Shown here: one piece after another, positions 16,922 to 25,802 of the stretch
How positions within the stretch are numbered: the first letter of the stretch is position 1
Layout: the number at the start of each line of letters is the position of its first letter
Origin: Proteobacteria bacterium DTSAM18
GTDB taxonomy: Bacteria; Myxococcota_A; UBA796; GCA-2862545
Length of the DNA stretch: 64,000 nucleotides
NCBI GenBank assembly: GCA_028767165.1
Contig: JARACJ010000001.1
Coordinates: 124,001 to 188,000 of the forward strand
Reading direction: 5' to 3'
The notes under the pieces: model-generated
What the model was told of the DNA's origin: nothing
The model's database searches: none
Seen by the model: only the letters and a program-made list of their open reading frames with translations
Position numbers and translations under genes: made by a program

Positions 16922-18724
16922 ATGACGACTCGAACGACATGGCTGTGGCGACAGATCCTGGTGACCCTGGTGTGGGGGGGCCTGGGAATGTCCGCGCATG
17001 CGCAGGAGCGAGCCGAACCGGGCCCGCTCCAGCGCCTCGGGCGAGCGGTACCGGGGCAGGGGCCGCTGGCCGCGCCCACCACGGCTCGGGGGCACTTCGT
17101 CGCGAGTGGGGCCTCGCCTCGTGGGGCCCTGGCCGTCGCGGAGGATCCAGCGCGTCCTGGTGGCTCGCTGGCCCTGCTCGACGACGGCTCCGTGCTGCGC
17201 AGTACCGATGCCGGTGGCACCTGGAGTCAGGTGCGCACGGGGCGGGTCCGCCTTCGGATGGGCGATGACGGCCTGCAGCTGGAGGCGGATGCACTGGCCG
17301 CTCGCCAGATGGAGCTGGTCGAGAGCCTCGTGGATGATGCCGGGGAGGATCCGGAGGCGCTGCAGGAGGCGATCGACGAGGGGTTGGAGCGGCTCGCGGC
17401 GGAGTGGGGGCTGGACGCCTCCGGGGGGGCCATGAGGGAGGCCCCGGGGGCGGATCCCGTGGGCTTGTGGTTCGTGGGGGAGGGCGTGGTGGTGAGCCTC
17501 CCCCACGACGAGGGCGTGTGGTGGTCCGCGGATGGTGGGACAAGCTGGGGACCGCTGCCACTACCGCCTGCCCACGACATCGAACGGCTCCGGGACGGGC
17601 GCTGGCTGGTGGCGTGTGAGCAGGGCATCTTCACCATGGACGCGGACTTCGGTGCATGGTCGGGGCCGCTGCCGGGCACCAGGGCCCGGACCGCGGTGGA
17701 TCTGCAGGCCTGGGGGGCAGGCGCGTTCGCCGCTTCCCCGGATGGGCTGCTGTTCAGTCCCGACGGCGTGGGTTGGCACGTCGTGTGGTCCCGTGGGCCG
17801 GTGTACGCGCTCACCGTGGCAGCTGACACCCAGCGGATCTGGTTCGGCACGGGCCAGCGGGTGTGGTGGATGACCGATCCCCGGGGTGGGGCACAGGCAG
17901 CCGTCGGGCCGTCGCTGGGGGCGGTCCTCGACGTGGAGGTCCTCCCCTCTGGGGAGGTCGTGGCGGCCACGTCGGCCGGGGTCGTGCGATCGGCGGATGC
18001 AGGTGTCTCGTTCGTCCCGATGACCCACGGACTATCCGGGCAGCAGGTGCGTCAGCTTCGGTGGATGGAAGGTTCCTTGTGGGCCGCGACGGAGCGGGGG
18101 CTGTGGCGGTGGGAGCCCACCGACATCCACGGCGTGGATGTCCATCCGGCCGACGACGACCTTCCAGCGGGGCTGCTGGCGGAGGCGTCCATCGACGGGT
18201 TCCCTTCGGAGGCGGGCCCCGGGGGCGGCGCGAGGGTGAAGGCGTGGGGGGCCCTCCTGCCTGCGGTCCACCTGCAGGGTGCCTGGTGGCGGGAGGATGT
18301 CCGACTCGCCCGCATCGACAACGGCCTCGATCTGCAGGTCGACGGGTACGCCTACGTCGGTCTGCAGCTCGAGTGGACGCCCCGCGCCGGGGTCCGTGCC
18401 GTCGACCCCGAGGGCAGGGGTGGCGACCCGACGGCCGGGGCCATCGAGGCGGTGTACCTCGCCCCGGACGCGTTGGAGGGGGCCTCCTGGTCTGCCGTGG
18501 GCCGCGACGCCTGGGAGCATCGGGTGCGGCGCATGCACCAGATCAGCGGGCTCGTGGCATTCCGTCGGCACCTGGTCGCGGAGCTGGCGCAGCTGGGGCG
18601 GGCGCCCCTGCGTCGGCGCCTGGATGTGATGTTGAGGATCGAGGAAACGGAAGCCTGGCTCGATCTGCTCACCGGTGGCGCCTTGTCGGCGTGGCGGGCG
18701 GGTCGCCACGAGGAGGGGGGATGA
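16922..18724 (+). CDS. Exported beta-propeller-like protein with BNR/Asp-box repeats
   Basis: The product is 600 residues. A signal peptide (MTTRTTWLWRQILVTLVWGGLGMSAHA) precedes a chain with several Asp-box-like motifs: RSTDAGGTWSQV, WSADGGTSWGPL and RSADAGVSFVPM. Such boxes mark propeller blades in sialidases, sortilin and Ycf48-like proteins. The last 200 residues are beta-rich, then helical. The ATG at 16922 begins the signal peptide; an upstream in-frame start at 16823 would add residues encoded beyond the terminator and is unlikely. Its stop overlaps the next start (ATGA), so the two products are probably made together. Function unknown; binding or structural role in the envelope is likely. 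Confidence 0.75.
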   Translation: MTTRTTWLWRQILVTLVWGGLGMSAHAQERAEPGPLQRLGRAVPGQGPLAAPTTARGHFVASGASPRGALAVAEDPARPGGSLALLDDGSVLRSTDAGGTWSQVRTGRVRLRMGDDGLQLEADALAARQMELVESLVDDAGEDPEALQEAIDEGLERLAAEWGLDASGGAMREAPGADPVGLWFVGEGVVVSLPHDEGVWWSADGGTSWGPLPLPPAHDIERLRDGRWLVACEQGIFTMDADFGAWSGPLPGTRARTAVDLQAWGAGAFAASPDGLLFSPDGVGWHVVWSRGPVYALTVAADTQRIWFGTGQRVWWMTDPRGGAQAAVGPSLGAVLDVEVLPSGEVVAATSAGVVRSADAGVSFVPMTHGLSGQQVRQLRWMEGSLWAATERGLWRWEPTDIHGVDVHPADDDLPAGLLAEASIDGFPSEAGPGGGARVKAWGALLPAVHLQGAWWREDVRLARIDNGLDLQVDGYAYVGLQLEWTPRAGVRAVDPEGRGGDPTAGAIEAVYLAPDALEGASWSAVGRDAWEHRVRRMHQISGLVAFRRHLVAELAQLGRAPLRRRLDVMLRIEETEAWLDLLTGGALSAWRAGRHEEGG

Positions 18725-19656
18725 AGGCTGTGGTCCTGGGGTGTCTCCTGGCCGGTACGGCGACCGCCGCCGAGCCGCTGGATCTGAACCGGGCCACGGT
18801 ACAGGAGCTGGCGGGCCTCGATGGTGTCGACGCGCCGCTCGCGGAGCGCATCGTCACCCTGCGTCAGGAGCGGGGGGCATTCGGGTCCGTCGAGGAGCTG
18901 AGGGTGCTGCCGGGCATCGACGCCGTCTCTCTCGGCACCCTTCGGAGGGACACCGCGGTCGAGCTGCTGCTCACCGTGGGCCAGGATGGTGTGATCGGGC
19001 TTCCGGGCGCCTCGGACCGTCTGGTCACCGCACAGGAGGGCATCCGTCCAGCAGCCACCGCGGCCACCGTCCGCTATCAGTCGGCCGATCAGGTGCTGGC
19101 CCTCTTCGCCCACGAACCCACGGTGGCCGATGTGCAGGCGTGGTCTTCGACGTATGCCAAGGTGGAGCCGGAGATGGTGCAGCGGTGGCTGCGGGCCTCG
19201 CGGGCCTTCGCCGCCCTGCCCAGGGTCGTGGCGGAGTACCGCAACCACAGCGACTGGGACAACGACTTCCGCTACTACGATGATCAGGGCCTTCCACCCG
19301 TGATCGACGACGGAGCCCTGCACGCCGTGAAGACCCAGGCGGCCACGGGGCAGTACCAGTACATCAAGGTGCAGGCCACCTGGTACCTGTCGGACCTCGT
19401 GATGTCGACCGAGCAGCTCCGCATGATCAAGGAGTCGCAGAACCTCGTGAAGCTACGCGACGACGTGCTCGGGGAGGCCACACGGATCTACTACGAGCGC
19501 CGCCGTCTGCAGGTGCAGATGCTGCTGCAGCCCAAGCCCGACCTGCTCGGGCAGGTCGAGGACGAGATCCGCGTCCGGGAGCTGTCCGCCATGTTGGATG
19601 GCTACACCGGAGGCCGCTTCACCGAGGGCGTCAGGATGTCCGTGGGCTCTCGCTGA
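18721..19656 (+). CDS. Exported helix-hairpin-helix (ComEA-like) protein
   Basis: The product is 311 residues. The signal peptide MKAVVLGCLLAGTATAA is followed by a helix-hairpin-helix pair (LDLNRATVQELAGLDGV, then LRVLPGIDAVSLGTLRR), as in the DNA-uptake protein ComEA, where it binds double-stranded DNA. Unlike ComEA, the HhH unit is at the N-terminus and is followed by 220 residues of helical, charged sequence with no domain that I recognise. It overlaps the propeller gene by four bases. A role in DNA binding outside the cytoplasm is possible; a protein-binding use of the HhH fold cannot be excluded. Confidence 0.75.
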   Translation: MKAVVLGCLLAGTATAAEPLDLNRATVQELAGLDGVDAPLAERIVTLRQERGAFGSVEELRVLPGIDAVSLGTLRRDTAVELLLTVGQDGVIGLPGASDRLVTAQEGIRPAATAATVRYQSADQVLALFAHEPTVADVQAWSSTYAKVEPEMVQRWLRASRAFAALPRVVAEYRNHSDWDNDFRYYDDQGLPPVIDDGALHAVKTQAATGQYQYIKVQATWYLSDLVMSTEQLRMIKESQNLVKLRDDVLGEATRIYYERRRLQVQMLLQPKPDLLGQVEDEIRVRELSAMLDGYTGGRFTEGVRMSVGSR

Positions 19657-19667
19657 GGGGGCCGGCC

Positions 19668-20441
19668 TCAGCTCCGGATCACCTGCCGTGCGGAGTCCCA
19701 GGCGTCGAGATCGTGGGCGTGGTGCACCGGGACGCCCGTGGCGTCCTCGATCTGCTTGGGGATCCGCGTGGGGTCGACATCCGGGTAGATGTGGGTGAGC
19801 CAGACCTGCTTGGGCCGGGCCTTCTTGACCAGCTGGATGATGGCGGAGGGCCACAGGTGCTTGTCGATGCGCTGCTCGTCGGAGCCGGCGCACTCGGTGA
19901 CCAGCAGGTCGGTGCCTTGCGCCAGCTCCTCGAGGTAGCGGGAGGGGCCGGTGTCGCCGCTGAACGTGATGCTGGCACCGTCTGCCTCGAACCGCAGGTG
20001 CACGGCACTGGCGGTGTGGGCCGCCGGGGCACTGATGACCCGCAGATCACCGTCGACCTGCTCGCCGACACCGACGAGGGGCAGCTCGATGATGTGGAAG
20101 GGCATCTTCGGCACGTCGACGGACTTGCCCCATGCCTGGCGCAGGGACTCCATCCAGGGGGCGGTGCCCTTGCCTCCGTACAGGTGGAAGGGCGCGGTGC
20201 GGCGTGCGATCCGGTAGGCGAACAGCAGCGGGACGATCTCGGCGCTGTGGTCGGGGTGCAGGTGGGTGAGCCACACGCCGGACAGGGCCAGGGGATCGAT
20301 GCCGGCCATTCCGGAGCGCTGGACGCTGCCGGGGCCCGCGTCGACCCACCAGGTGCGACCTCCGACGGTGAGCGCGAAGCCAGTGGCACCCCGAAGCGGG
20401 TCGGGGAGGGCGGTGCCGGATCCGAGGACACGTAGGCGCAT
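19668..20441 (-). CDS. MBL-fold metallo-hydrolase, RNase Z-like
   Basis: The product is 257 residues and cytoplasmic. It has the metallo-beta-lactamase fold with the metal motif THLHPDHS (about 59-66), a GDTGPSRY segment carrying the later Asp, and THIYPD near the C-terminus with the last His. The opening MRLRVLGSGTALPDP is typical of RNase Z and related phosphodiesterases. It could be tRNA 3'-processing RNase Z, but the exosite arm is not clear, so no symbol is given. Its ATG overlaps the stop of the TPR gene (ATGA), so it is the last gene of a three-gene operon. Confidence 0.85.
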   Translation of the reverse strand: MRLRVLGSGTALPDPLRGATGFALTVGGRTWWVDAGPGSVQRSGMAGIDPLALSGVWLTHLHPDHSAEIVPLLFAYRIARRTAPFHLYGGKGTAPWMESLRQAWGKSVDVPKMPFHIIELPLVGVGEQVDGDLRVISAPAAHTASAVHLRFEADGASITFSGDTGPSRYLEELAQGTDLLVTECAGSDEQRIDKHLWPSAIIQLVKKARPKQVWLTHIYPDVDPTRIPKQIEDATGVPVHHAHDLDAWDSARQVIRS

Positions 20442-21223
20442 CAGGCCTCCGGGGGGGCCAGCCAGTGGCTGGCCTCGTGTTGCAGCGCCTGGATGAGCGC
20501 GGTGCGGGCGGCATCCAGGTCGGGGTGGTGGGAGAGGTTGCCGTGGAAGATCTGCAGGCGGGAGGGAGGGGCGTCGAGGGGGCTGTCCTCGGGGGCCAGG
20601 GCCAGCAGCGGCACGCGGGGGCTCAGGGGGGGCATGGGGCCCTGAAGGTCGCCGACATCGGGGAACGGGCGCAGCTCCATCTTCTTGGGCTGCCAGAACG
20701 CCTGGACATCAGGGGCGAGGCTGGAGAAGGCATCGGCCACGAGCAGCTGGATGTCGTCGTGGCTGAGGTGCATGGGGAGAGGGTACCCCATGGGGTTGAG
20801 GGTGTGGGCCTGCAGCAGGGAGGACTGCGCCGCGTCGACCTCTTCGGTGCGCTCGAGGATGAGTCCGCGCACGTAGTGGGCCTCTGCGGCGTCCCGGTCG
20901 AGGGTAAGCGCCTGCTCGGCACCCATGAGGGCGTTGTCGAGGTCTGCGCACTCGAAGCAGGTGTGGGCGAAACCCACCCAGTAGGCGGCCCGCTTGGGCT
21001 CCATCTCCACGAGCTGCCGGTAGGCCTCGCGGGCCGTCAGGAGATCACGGGCCTCGATGAGGCACGAGGCGAGCATGTGGAGCACCTGGCGGTCGTCCGG
21101 ATGCTCGTCGAGGTAGTCTTCGGCGTCGTGGATGGCCGAGATGAAGTCGCGCCGCAGGACGGACTCGTGGAGTCGCTTGCGGCGGAGTCTCTTCTTTGTG
21201 TCGTCGTCGATCTGCCAGTGCAC
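20441..21223 (-). CDS. TPR protein with C-terminal zincin-like domain
   Basis: The product is 260 residues from a GTG. Residues 15-140 are about three tetratricopeptide-like helical repeats (DRQVLHMLASCLIEARDLLT, AYWVGFAHTCFECADLDNAL, AEAHYVRGLILERTEEVDAA). The C-terminal 110 residues resemble the small metallopeptidase family of minimal zincins: LVADAFSSLAPDVQAF, then SRLQIFHGNLSHH, then QALQHEASHWL, where HEASH fits the HExxH zinc site. TPR plus zincin_1 occurs in some acidobacterial and deltaproteobacterial proteins. Whether it is an active protease is not known. The gene is four bases downstream of the membrane-protein gene and overlaps the metallo-hydrolase gene. Confidence 0.75.
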   Translation of the reverse strand: MHWQIDDDTKKRLRRKRLHESVLRRDFISAIHDAEDYLDEHPDDRQVLHMLASCLIEARDLLTAREAYRQLVEMEPKRAAYWVGFAHTCFECADLDNALMGAEQALTLDRDAAEAHYVRGLILERTEEVDAAQSSLLQAHTLNPMGYPLPMHLSHDDIQLLVADAFSSLAPDVQAFWQPKKMELRPFPDVGDLQGPMPPLSPRVPLLALAPEDSPLDAPPSRLQIFHGNLSHHPDLDAARTALIQALQHEASHWLAPPEA

Positions 21224-21227
21224 GTTC

Positions 21228-22106
21228 TCAGCCCAGGGCCCACACGATTGCTGCGACCGCCAGGGCGACGGCCGCTACCCACAGGTAGCGCGTCACGGGA
21301 GGCCCTGCAGGAGGTTCGGTGACGGGACCGGGATGACTCACGGGCGGGTACGACGGATCGCTCGCGGGCAGGGCCTCGTCTACCGCGAAGAATCCTGCGG
21401 GCTCTTCCTGCGGTGCGGGGGCGGGTGCCTGGACGGCGGGGGCTTCCACGGGCCGGATGCCTTCGCGCAGTGCCAGCGCGAACTGGGCGAACTCGAGCAG
21501 GTCGAGGCACGCCGCCTTGTTGTTGAGCAGCCAGCGCTCGAAGGCGAGCTCCTCGGGTCCTTCCATGCCCTTTCCGCACTCGTAGAAGGGCAGGGGGGTC
21601 ATGTCCCAGTCGACCTGGGGGGGAACCACGCGGAAGGGAAGGCCGTGCTGGTGCTTGAGCCAACGCTTCACGTTGTGACGGGCGTGCAGGACGCGGTGGG
21701 CATCGGACGGCATCTCGCCCTTGCGGTACACCTCGCTCAGCACCTTCATGTCGTCGGGCATGGCGTGCTGGGCCTGGGCGAGCAGCTCGTGGGGGTCGCG
21801 GGAGGAGGTGAAGGTTCCTGCCCGGGCGCCGCGGTCGCGCCGACCGGAGGGGGCGCGCTCCTTGAGCTCCTGCTGGGCGAGCTGGTGTGCCCACGGCGTG
21901 AGGCGCTGTGGCTCCACGATGTCGGCGATACCTGCCTGGAACGCCCCGCAGACGGCGCGGGTGGCGTCCATGCCGTCGGCCTCGCCGAGGCGGGACACGA
22001 TGATCGCCGAGTACCAGTCGGTGAACCGCTGGGCCATGGCCTTGCCGGCCTCTGCGTCGCCGCGCTGCCACTGGACGAAGAGGGACTCTGGGGTGGGCAC
22101 AGACAT
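21228..22106 (-). CDS. Tail-anchored membrane protein with sigma-region-2-like N-terminus
   Basis: The product is 292 residues. The first 60 residues (ESLFVQWQRGDAEAGKAMAQRF onwards) look like the start of ECF sigma factors, where W-x-x-GD-x-x-A leads region 2, but I cannot see a clear region 4. A helical middle and a Pro/Ala-rich linker (about 225-270) follow, and one hydrophobic segment (about 272-290) ends the chain, so it would be anchored with its bulk in the cytoplasm. The ATG at 22106 has AGGAGCGACGG upstream. It heads an operon with the TPR-zincin and MBL genes. Sigma identity is only a suggestion. Confidence 0.65.
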   Translation of the reverse strand: MSVPTPESLFVQWQRGDAEAGKAMAQRFTDWYSAIIVSRLGEADGMDATRAVCGAFQAGIADIVEPQRLTPWAHQLAQQELKERAPSGRRDRGARAGTFTSSRDPHELLAQAQHAMPDDMKVLSEVYRKGEMPSDAHRVLHARHNVKRWLKHQHGLPFRVVPPQVDWDMTPLPFYECGKGMEGPEELAFERWLLNNKAACLDLLEFAQFALALREGIRPVEAPAVQAPAPAPQEEPAGFFAVDEALPASDPSYPPVSHPGPVTEPPAGPPVTRYLWVAAVALAVAAIVWALG

Positions 22107-22155
22107 CCGTCGCTCCTGCACACAAATCTTCTTCAGTATACCGGAAGGCGTCGGT

Positions 22156-23001
22156 TCAGGCCCGACGTACCCGCACACTCGTGAGGACTTTCTGGTGCAG
22201 GAACTCGAAGCGGGCGTCGACCTCGTAGGGACCAGCGGCAGGTTCGAGGAACAGCTGGACGTCGGCGGTGCCGTTCAGATGGGGCCGGACGCTCGCCTCG
22301 TGGAAGCCGATGTAGCGCTTCAGCTCGGGCGCGAGCGCCTTGTAGATGGACTCCTTGATGGAGAACCGGATGAGCGTGTCGATCCAGCGGCGGTCCTCGG
22401 GGAGGGGGGCCACCGCGGCGAGCTCCTCGGGACGCAGCACGCGGTTGGCGATCCGCATGCGCTTGGGACCGTAGGCCTCGATGTCGACGCCGATGGCACC
22501 GAGCCGGGCGCGCGAGAACATGGCGATGGCCACGTCGTTCTTGTGGGAGATGGAACAGGCCCAGCCCTTGGGCGGGACGGGGGCGCCTCTCTCGTCGGAC
22601 AGCAGCGGACCGGGCGGGGCGCCGACCGTCTTGCGGGCGGCCCGTGCGGCGAGCCGGCCACCCACGAACTGCACCTGACGGTACCCTTGAAGCGTGCGTG
22701 CACGCTCCGCCTCCTCCGGGTGGAGGCGGGAGATGACCTCGGTGGGCACGGGCGAGGGGGCGTCCGGGATGCGGAAGGCGACCAATACGCCGTGGGCGTT
22801 CGCGTGCCGAAACGCGGGCTCGTACAGGTTGAGGGGGATGTCGAACTCCGATTTCCCGACAGTGGGACCGTTTGCCTTCGACAGATAGCACGACGTACCG
22901 TAAGAGGGGGAGTCCCAAACGTACCCCCTGTGCGGCCGAGCGCAGGGGTCCTTGACCGGGCTCGGATGCACCCGTAGGTTGCAGCGACCTGGATCCACCA
23001 C
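22156..23001 (-). CDS. 4'-phosphopantetheinyl transferase, Sfp/EntD type
   Basis: The enzyme moves phosphopantetheine from CoA to a Ser on carrier proteins. The motifs are CSISHKNDVAIAM, the metal-binding GVDIEAYG and FSIKESIYKAL, the last being the WxxKEA-type motif. The start is unsettled. The GTG at 23001 gives 281 residues but overlaps the topB promoter on the other strand, and the first 60 residues do not match the family. The next in-frame candidates are a GTG near 22971 and a TTG near 22787, which would give about 210 residues. The true protein probably begins in the second half of that range. No polyketide or peptide synthase is nearby, so the carrier partner lies elsewhere. Confidence 0.85.
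   Translation of the reverse strand: MVDPGRCNLRVHPSPVKDPCARPHRGYVWDSPSYGTSCYLSKANGPTVGKSEFDIPLNLYEPAFRHANAHGVLVAFRIPDAPSPVPTEVISRLHPEEAERARTLQGYRQVQFVGGRLAARAARKTVGAPPGPLLSDERGAPVPPKGWACSISHKNDVAIAMFSRARLGAIGVDIEAYGPKRMRIANRVLRPEELAAVAPLPEDRRWIDTLIRFSIKESIYKALAPELKRYIGFHEASVRPHLNGTADVQLFLEPAAGPYEVDARFEFLHQKVLTSVRVRRA
22952..22980 (+). promoter_or_regulatory. Promoter of topB
   Basis: TTGACC, 17 bases, then TAGGTT, ending 35 bases before the GTG start. It is the best-formed promoter in the window. Confidence 0.6.
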
Positions 23002-23015
23002 CCGGAGAATCGAGC

Positions 23016-25802
23016 GTGGCGAAACAGCTGGTGATTGCAGAGAAGCCGAGTGTGGCCCGCGACATCTGTGCGGCCTTGGGGTCCTTCGAGGACCATGGTG
23101 ACTACTACGAGAGCGACGATTTCATCGTCACGTTCGCGGTGGGCCACCTCCTGAGGCTGGCAGACCCCCAGGACTACGACAAGGAGCTTCGCGGCTGGAC
23201 CCTCGCCACCCTGCCGATCATCCCGGACGAATTCCAGCTGCGTCCCCGCGATGGCCAGAAGAAGCGGCTCGACCTCATCCGCAAGCTCGGGCGCCGCAAG
23301 GATGTCGAAGGCCTGATCAACGCGTGTGATGCCGGTCGCGAGGGTGAGCTCATCTTCCGGCGCATCACCGAGTTCACGGGCCTCGAGGCCAAGCCGGCCA
23401 AGCGGTTGTGGCTGCAGTCCATGACCAAGGACGCCATCCGCGAGGGCTTCTCCTCCCTCACCTCGGACGAGCGCTACGACTCCCTCGGCGATGCGGCCTG
23501 GCTCCGCGGCGTCGGCGACTGGCTGATCGGCATCAACGCCACCCGCGCCCTCACCAAGAGGCTCAAGGGCCGTCGTGAGCGCGGTGCGTGGTCGGCGGGT
23601 CGCGTCCAGACGCCCACCCTTCGGATCCTGGTGGAGCGCGAGAAGGAGATCCTCGCCCACGAGCCCCGTACCTACTGGGAGCTCGAGGCCCAGTTCGATC
23701 ACGCCGGCCAGGAGTGGGCGGGTCGCTACTACGATGCCTCGCTCAAGGGCAGCGGCGATCGCGACATCAAGCCCAGCCGCGTGTTCGAACAGGCCAAGGT
23801 GCAGCTGCTGCTCGAGGCGGTGTCCAAGGCGGATGTCGGCGACGCATCCGAGACCCGCAAGAACTCCAAGCAGAACCCTCCGCTGCCGTTCGACCTCACG
23901 AGCCTGCAGCGGGAGGCCAACCGTCGGTTCTCGTTCTCCGCCAAGCGTACCCTCAACGCGGCACAGCGCCTATACGAGGGGCACAAGCTGCTCACGTACC
24001 CGCGTACCGACTCCCGGTACCTGCCCGACGACTACGCGCCCACCGTCCACAAGGTCCTCGACAGCCTCACCGCGGATGCGGAGTACGCCAACCTGGCGGG
24101 TGGCATCGTCGAGGAGGGACCGCTCAACCTCGAGCGCATCATCGATGGCACGAAGGTCTCCGACCACTTCGCCATCGTCCCCACGGGCAACGAGCCCGAG
24201 GGCACCCTCGGCCCCGACGACCGCCGCATCTACGATCTCGTCGTCCGTCAGTTCCTGGCGGCGCTCATGGGGCCGGCTACCTGGGCCCAGGTCGAACGTC
24301 TCGTGGCGGTGGCCGTGCCCGAGCACCCCGATGCCGTGTTCCGCACCACGGCCCGCTCCCTCGAGGTCCCCGGGTTCCTCGCCGCGCTCGGCCAGGAGGC
24401 CGGTGCCGGCACCCAGCTGCCTCCGCTCGTTGCCGGGCAGAAGCAGGCCGAGGGCGTGCAGGTCCATGTGGGTGAGGTCGCGTCCGAGGAGAAGGCCACC
24501 AAGCCCCCGGCACGGCTCACGGAGTCCGGCCTGCTGCGGCTGATGGAGACCGCCGGCCAGCAGATCGACGACGACGATCTCGCTGAGGCCATGCGCGGCC
24601 GGGGCCTCGGCACCCCGGCCACCCGCGCCGACATCATCGAACGCCTCATCGCCACACAGTACGCACGACGCGTCGACGGCAAGCTCGGTCCCTCGCCCAA
24701 GGGCATGCGCCTGATGGACATCCTGGATCGGGCCCACGTCCCCGTCCTGTCGTCTCCGGCGCTCACCGGCGAGTGGGAGTACCGGCTCAAGCGCATCCAG
24801 GATGGCGAGCTCAAGCGGGGCGAGGAGCTGCAGCGGCTCGAGACCTTCACCCGTGAGGTGATCGAGGCGCTCACGTCCTTCGATCACGACACGCTGTTCG
24901 ACACCGAGGAGTCCCTCGGCACCTGTCCATCCTGCAAGATCGGCCACATCGTCGAGACCAGCTGGGGCTACCGTTGCTCCCGCAACACCCAGAAGGATCC
25001 GGAGTGCGCCTTCATCCTCTGGAAGGATCGGGGTGGTCGGTACATCGATCGCAAGCTCGCCCGCAAGCTGCTCACCGAGCACAAGGCGGGACCGGTGATC
25101 GGCTTCGTCAACCGGAACGGCCAGTCCATGGAAGGCACCATCTTCCTGGAGCCCTCCGAGGACGAGCCGGGCGCGCAGTGGAACATGCGGGTCGAGTACG
25201 GCGACGCCCCGGAAGACGACGAGCCCGAAGTGGCCGGCGACATCCTGTTCAAGTGCCCATGTGGCAACGAGGCGTGTGGCGGTATCGTCGAGACCAACAA
25301 GCGCTACGTCTGCCAGTTGTTCCTCGAGGGCAAGGAGAAGCGCGGACCCGTGCTTCCCAAGGTGGTCTGCCAGCGGTCGATGGCTGTCGACGAGGCGGCA
25401 GCGTTCTTTGCCGAGGAGGGGCGTACGCCCTTCATCGAGGGCTTCACCTCCAAGCGCGGCCGGCCGTTCACCGGCCTGCTCTTCCGCAAGCCCACGGGCA
25501 AGCACGGCTTCGAGTTCCCCCCGCGTGCACCGCGCGGCGAGGGCAAGGCGAAGGGCAAGGCCAAGGCGAAGACCAAGGCCAAGGCGAAGAGCAAGGCCAA
25601 GTCGAAGGCGAAGTCGAAGAGCAAGGCCAAGTCGAAGGCGAAGTCGAAGAGCAAGGCCAAGTCGAAGGCGAAGTCGAAGGCGAAGAGCAAGGCCAAGTCG
25701 AAGGCGAAGTCGAAGAGCAAGGCCAAGTCGAAGGCGAAGAGCAAGGCGAAGTCGAAGGCAAGCTCCGACGCGTCCGCTTCCTCAGACAAGACACAGTCCT
25801 GA
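23016..25802 (+). CDS. topB: DNA topoisomerase III-like type IA topoisomerase with KAKS tail
   Basis: The product is 928 residues. The N-terminal Toprim domain (VIAEKPSVARDI at the start, DAGREGELIFRR at about 105) and the catalytic Tyr in LLTYPRTDSRY (about 330) are those of topoisomerase III. The enzyme passes one DNA strand through another and relaxes or decatenates DNA. After the core come two Cys-rich units (CPSCKIGH...CSRN near 635, and CPCGNEACGG...C near 750) that may bind zinc. The last 90 residues are almost only Lys, Ala and Ser. The GTG at 23016 has GGAG upstream. The Lys tail is unusual for the family and may add DNA affinity. Confidence 0.92.
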   Translation: MAKQLVIAEKPSVARDICAALGSFEDHGDYYESDDFIVTFAVGHLLRLADPQDYDKELRGWTLATLPIIPDEFQLRPRDGQKKRLDLIRKLGRRKDVEGLINACDAGREGELIFRRITEFTGLEAKPAKRLWLQSMTKDAIREGFSSLTSDERYDSLGDAAWLRGVGDWLIGINATRALTKRLKGRRERGAWSAGRVQTPTLRILVEREKEILAHEPRTYWELEAQFDHAGQEWAGRYYDASLKGSGDRDIKPSRVFEQAKVQLLLEAVSKADVGDASETRKNSKQNPPLPFDLTSLQREANRRFSFSAKRTLNAAQRLYEGHKLLTYPRTDSRYLPDDYAPTVHKVLDSLTADAEYANLAGGIVEEGPLNLERIIDGTKVSDHFAIVPTGNEPEGTLGPDDRRIYDLVVRQFLAALMGPATWAQVERLVAVAVPEHPDAVFRTTARSLEVPGFLAALGQEAGAGTQLPPLVAGQKQAEGVQVHVGEVASEEKATKPPARLTESGLLRLMETAGQQIDDDDLAEAMRGRGLGTPATRADIIERLIATQYARRVDGKLGPSPKGMRLMDILDRAHVPVLSSPALTGEWEYRLKRIQDGELKRGEELQRLETFTREVIEALTSFDHDTLFDTEESLGTCPSCKIGHIVETSWGYRCSRNTQKDPECAFILWKDRGGRYIDRKLARKLLTEHKAGPVIGFVNRNGQSMEGTIFLEPSEDEPGAQWNMRVEYGDAPEDDEPEVAGDILFKCPCGNEACGGIVETNKRYVCQLFLEGKEKRGPVLPKVVCQRSMAVDEAAAFFAEEGRTPFIEGFTSKRGRPFTGLLFRKPTGKHGFEFPPRAPRGEGKAKGKAKAKTKAKAKSKAKSKAKSKSKAKSKAKSKSKAKSKAKSKAKSKAKSKAKSKSKAKSKAKSKAKSKASSDASASSDKTQS
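25543..25763 (+). repeat. Tandem AAG-GCG-AAG-TCG codon repeats in the topB tail
   Basis: The DNA is built from the codons AAG, GCG or GCC, TCG and AGC in runs, with block lengths of 12 to 30 bases that recur imperfectly. It encodes a KAKSKAKSK-type tail. Slippage could change its length between strains. Confidence 0.85.

Noticed and set aside
25543-25763. CRISPR-like repeats
   Set aside because: Repeats follow codons of a Lys-rich coding tail and have no spacers.
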